Shown: positions 61,660 through 63,343 of the stretch, one piece after another
Layout of the letters: each line of letters begins with the position of its first letter
How positions within the stretch are numbered: the first letter of the stretch is position 1
From: Scalindua sp964437425
GTDB taxonomy: Bacteria; Planctomycetota; Brocadiia; Brocadiales; Scalinduaceae
DNA length: 63,343 bases
Assembly (NCBI GenBank): GCA_964437425.1
Contig: CAYTGO010000014.1
Span: 1-63,343 of the forward strand
Reading direction: 5' to 3'
Position numbers and translations under genes: made by a program
The notes under the pieces: model-generated
Database searches by the model: none
What the model saw: the letters and a program-made list of their open reading frames with translations, nothing else
What the model was told of the DNA's origin: nothing

Positions 61660-62304
61660 ATGAAGATTACTATGAAGCATGATCCGGCATTAACTTTTAT
61701 TGCTAAAATCTACGAACAGATGGTGAAGCAGATAGATCCGGCTTGTTTAATTCCTCCTGACAAATTGGAATTAGCACCATTAACTGGCAAAGTGGCAAAT
61801 GAGGAGGGAGCATCGTTACATTCTGTGTCAAAGATAGCAGCCGTCTCTAAACCTAATAAAATTTTCATAAAACAGTCATGGGGTGGATTTAAGGAGGTTC
61901 GACACGATTTACTAATCCAGGCATATTCAATTCTGATAGAAGCAAAAAATGAAATTCCCATTAAGATTATAAGCAATTCAATACCTCACATAACTATTTT
62001 ATCTGAAAATCAGAATTCTAAAAATAAAGTTGAGATAATGTTCTGGCAGCAACTGTTTGAAAAAGGTGATATTTTTCTGGGGAGAAGAGCATGCCTGAAT
62101 CATAAACAGATACCCCCCATTAGCGTGAGCAGTTGTGATCTACAGGTGCTTGGTGAAGATAAAAAAGATATTGATCTGGGATCATACTGGGCCGGTTATG
62201 TTGCCTCTTTTGCAACTGCAAACAGTAAAAATATTTTAGAAGTTTATTTTTCCTGTTTAAGCACCCTCTTGTCTGAAAAAGTTATTAACTTTCCGATTCT
62301 TTAA
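61660..62304 (+). CDS. Protein of unknown function controlled by element H
   Basis: A 214-residue protein that I cannot place in a family. It looks soluble and cytoplasmic, with a mixed alpha/beta pattern and no metal motif. Phrases: LIPPDKLELAPLTGKVANEE, IFIKQSWGGFKEVRHDLL and YWAGYVASFATANSK. There are two close starts (ATG 61660 and 61672) and no Shine-Dalgarno visible for either. It is flanked by RNA elements H and I and precedes the third sulP gene, so it may belong to the same ion or carbonate response. Confidence 0.65.
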   Translation: MKITMKHDPALTFIAKIYEQMVKQIDPACLIPPDKLELAPLTGKVANEEGASLHSVSKIAAVSKPNKIFIKQSWGGFKEVRHDLLIQAYSILIEAKNEIPIKIISNSIPHITILSENQNSKNKVEIMFWQQLFEKGDIFLGRRACLNHKQIPPISVSSCDLQVLGEDKKDIDLGSYWAGYVASFATANSKNILEVYFSCLSTLLSEKVINFPIL

Positions 62305-62408
62305 ATATTTTTTTTGTGTTATATAGTTTGGTTATATAAAGCCTTAATATTCAACTTTGTGGCGTAAATAAAACATACACTAAATCCTGGCGGATACTAA
62401 AAAAAAGC

Positions 62409-62436
62409 TTGAATAATTCATTTTATTAGATACGAT
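62409..62436 (+). promoter_or_regulatory. Possible promoter of element I
   Basis: TTGAAT (62409-62414), a 16-base spacer, TACGAT (62431-62436). Confidence 0.4.
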
Positions 62437-62449
62437 CAACTTCATAATT

Positions 62450-62557
62450 GGAAGATTGTTCAAGAGTCCTCTCTTACTTGAGGGTTGTTGAAGAGTATGC
62501 CAATGCGATCTTCTTGCTCTCTTAAAAACAGGGCAGATTTTGGCATTGGTTTTTTTA
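62450..62557 (+). promoter_or_regulatory. Structured leader element I, upstream of sulP copy 3
   Basis: GGAAGATTGTTCAAG, hairpin AGTCCTC/GAGGGTT, 3' box GTTGAAGAGTATGCCAA, and a terminator in which GCCAATGC pairs with GGCATTGG followed by seven Ts. It ends 32 bases before the sulP start. Confidence 0.75.
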
Positions 62558-62589
62558 TTTATAGGCTAACGTTGTTTCGGTAAAAAGCT

Positions 62590-63343
62590 ATGGAAAGAAA
62601 AACCATTTTTTCTACATTAAATCGAGACGTACCGGCAAGCATAGTTGTGCTATTTGTCGCCTTACCGCTTTGCCTGGGCATCGCATTGGCAAGCGGCGCA
62701 CCCCTGTTCTCAGGCCTTATTGCAGGAATTGTTGGAGGAATACTTGTAGGTGCTATAAGTAAGTCCTCACATGGAGTAAGTGGGCCTGCTGCCGGCCTGG
62801 CTGTAATTATCCTGACTACGCTGCTTACCATGCCATTTGAAACGTTTTTGCTGGCTGTAGTCATTGGTGGTGTAATTCAAATTATACTTGGCATACTAAG
62901 AGCAGGAATCATCGGTTATTATTTCCCCTTGTCGGCTATAAAAGGAATGCTTGCAGGCATTGGTATCATTATTTTTATAAAACAGTTACCTTTTGCGTTT
63001 GGATATGACGGAGAGTGGAAAGGACCGGATTATTATGATCAAATAAGTGAGGGTGGCATGTTTACCGCACCATTACAATTCCTTGAACATATAACAGCCG
63101 GAGCAATAATAATTGCTATTATTTCAATGGGACTGTTATTACTATGGGAGTTGTACCTGTCGAAGAAGCATAAAATATTTAGATTAGTACAGGGACCTAT
63201 AGTTGTAGTAGCTGTTGGAATTATTTGGCAGTTTATAACCAAAAGTTTTCTTCCTCAATACCATTTAAATCAGGAGTACCTGGTACACGTGCCGGTTGCC
63301 AGCGGAGTCTCCTCTTTTTTTGGTCAATTTACCTTTCCTGATT
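62590..63343 (+). CDS. SulP-family anion transporter, copy 3 (3' end outside window)
   Basis: ATG 62590 opens a frame of 251 codons that continues past the window edge. It is very similar to copy 1 (38207-39838): both have STLNRD, then SIVVLFVALPLCLGIALASG, SKSSHGVSGPAAGLAV and KQLPFAFGYDGEWKGPDY, so this is a recent paralogue. Copy 2 is more distant. No Shine-Dalgarno is visible upstream. The STAS domain would lie outside the window. Element I precedes it, whereas copy 1 has no such element. Confidence 0.88.
   Translation, partial: MERKTIFSTLNRDVPASIVVLFVALPLCLGIALASGAPLFSGLIAGIVGGILVGAISKSSHGVSGPAAGLAVIILTTLLTMPFETFLLAVVIGGVIQIILGILRAGIIGYYFPLSAIKGMLAGIGIIIFIKQLPFAFGYDGEWKGPDYYDQISEGGMFTAPLQFLEHITAGAIIIAIISMGLLLLWELYLSKKHKIFRLVQGPIVVVAVGIIWQFITKSFLPQYHLNQEYLVHVPVASGVSSFFGQFTFPD

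Noticed and set aside
45913..62557. Dispersed insertion-sequence ends or REP elements as explanation of the repeated units
   Set aside because: Units follow gene orientation, sit between promoter and start codon, and hairpins show compensatory changes, which mobile repeats would not need. It remains a lesser alternative.

Overview
This window most likely comes from an anammox planctomycete (order Brocadiales, marine 'Candidatus Scalindua'-like). That is an inference from gene content: two adjacent formate/nitrite-family transporters, haem-c proteins beside a multicopper oxidase, a Na+-type oxaloacetate decarboxylase, many inorganic-carbon genes, and AT-rich DNA. No marker gene such as hydrazine synthase or rRNA is present to prove it. 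The sequence is a scaffold: three runs of exactly 100 N occur, and the flanks show contig ends sharing 55 bp, so the gaps are largely assembly artefacts.

Layout. 1-4.0 kb: end of an unknown gene, a lipoprotein secretin, a small exported protein, tRNA-Met(CAT), a FabZ-like dehydratase that looks leaderless, and an HU protein. 4.0-4.6 kb: gap plus an inverted-repeat element. 4.6-7.1 kb: glmM-glmU for UDP-GlcNAc. 7.1-8.9 kb: a GC-richer aminotransferase gene bracketed by a short direct repeat. 8.9-14.3 kb (minus strand): HAD phosphatase, HAD-YvcK fusion, DUF192 lipoprotein, MaoC-like protein, PP-loop ATPase. 14.5-28.5 kb: MEMO/AmrB protein, two family-2 glycosyltransferases, an ECF sigma/anti-sigma pair, thiol-redox proteins (one frameshifted), a flavoprotein, a DinB-like protein, the stub of a phosphate transporter, a membrane glycosyltransferase, DUF3179, a mannosyltransferase-like membrane protein, a radical SAM-ArsM fusion, and a YceI protein. 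This reads as a possible glycan or organoarsenical locus.

29.3-39.8 kb is a nitrite and inorganic-carbon locus: two FNT channels, an exported beta-carbonic anhydrase translationally coupled to an unrecognised protein with a carbonic-anhydrase-like Cys-x-Asp / His-x2-Cys signature, and a convergent sulP-dabA-dabB operon. 40-45.2 kb: a Cache-HAMP sensor with five near-identical PAS repeats and no output domain, DUF423, and a YheT-type hydrolase.

45.4-63.3 kb is the most unusual part. At least nine copies of one structured RNA leader element occur here. Each has a conserved 5' box, a covarying hairpin and a conserved 3' box, and in most copies the 3' box runs into an intrinsic terminator. Several copies have matching TTGAYT-17-TAYANT promoters. 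The elements precede a haem-c/beta-barrel fusion protein (tandem pair), a SulP transporter followed by a carbonic anhydrase (at least four copies in one leader), the Na+-pumping oadGBA operon, an unknown 214-residue protein, and a third SulP gene cut by the window end. Three DUF2294 genes (one dead) accompany these units, so the region appears to have grown by segmental duplication. The targets suggest an ion-sensing riboswitch, perhaps of the Na+-I (DUF1646) type, coordinating bicarbonate uptake and Na+ handling. That identification is a hypothesis to be tested with covariance models.
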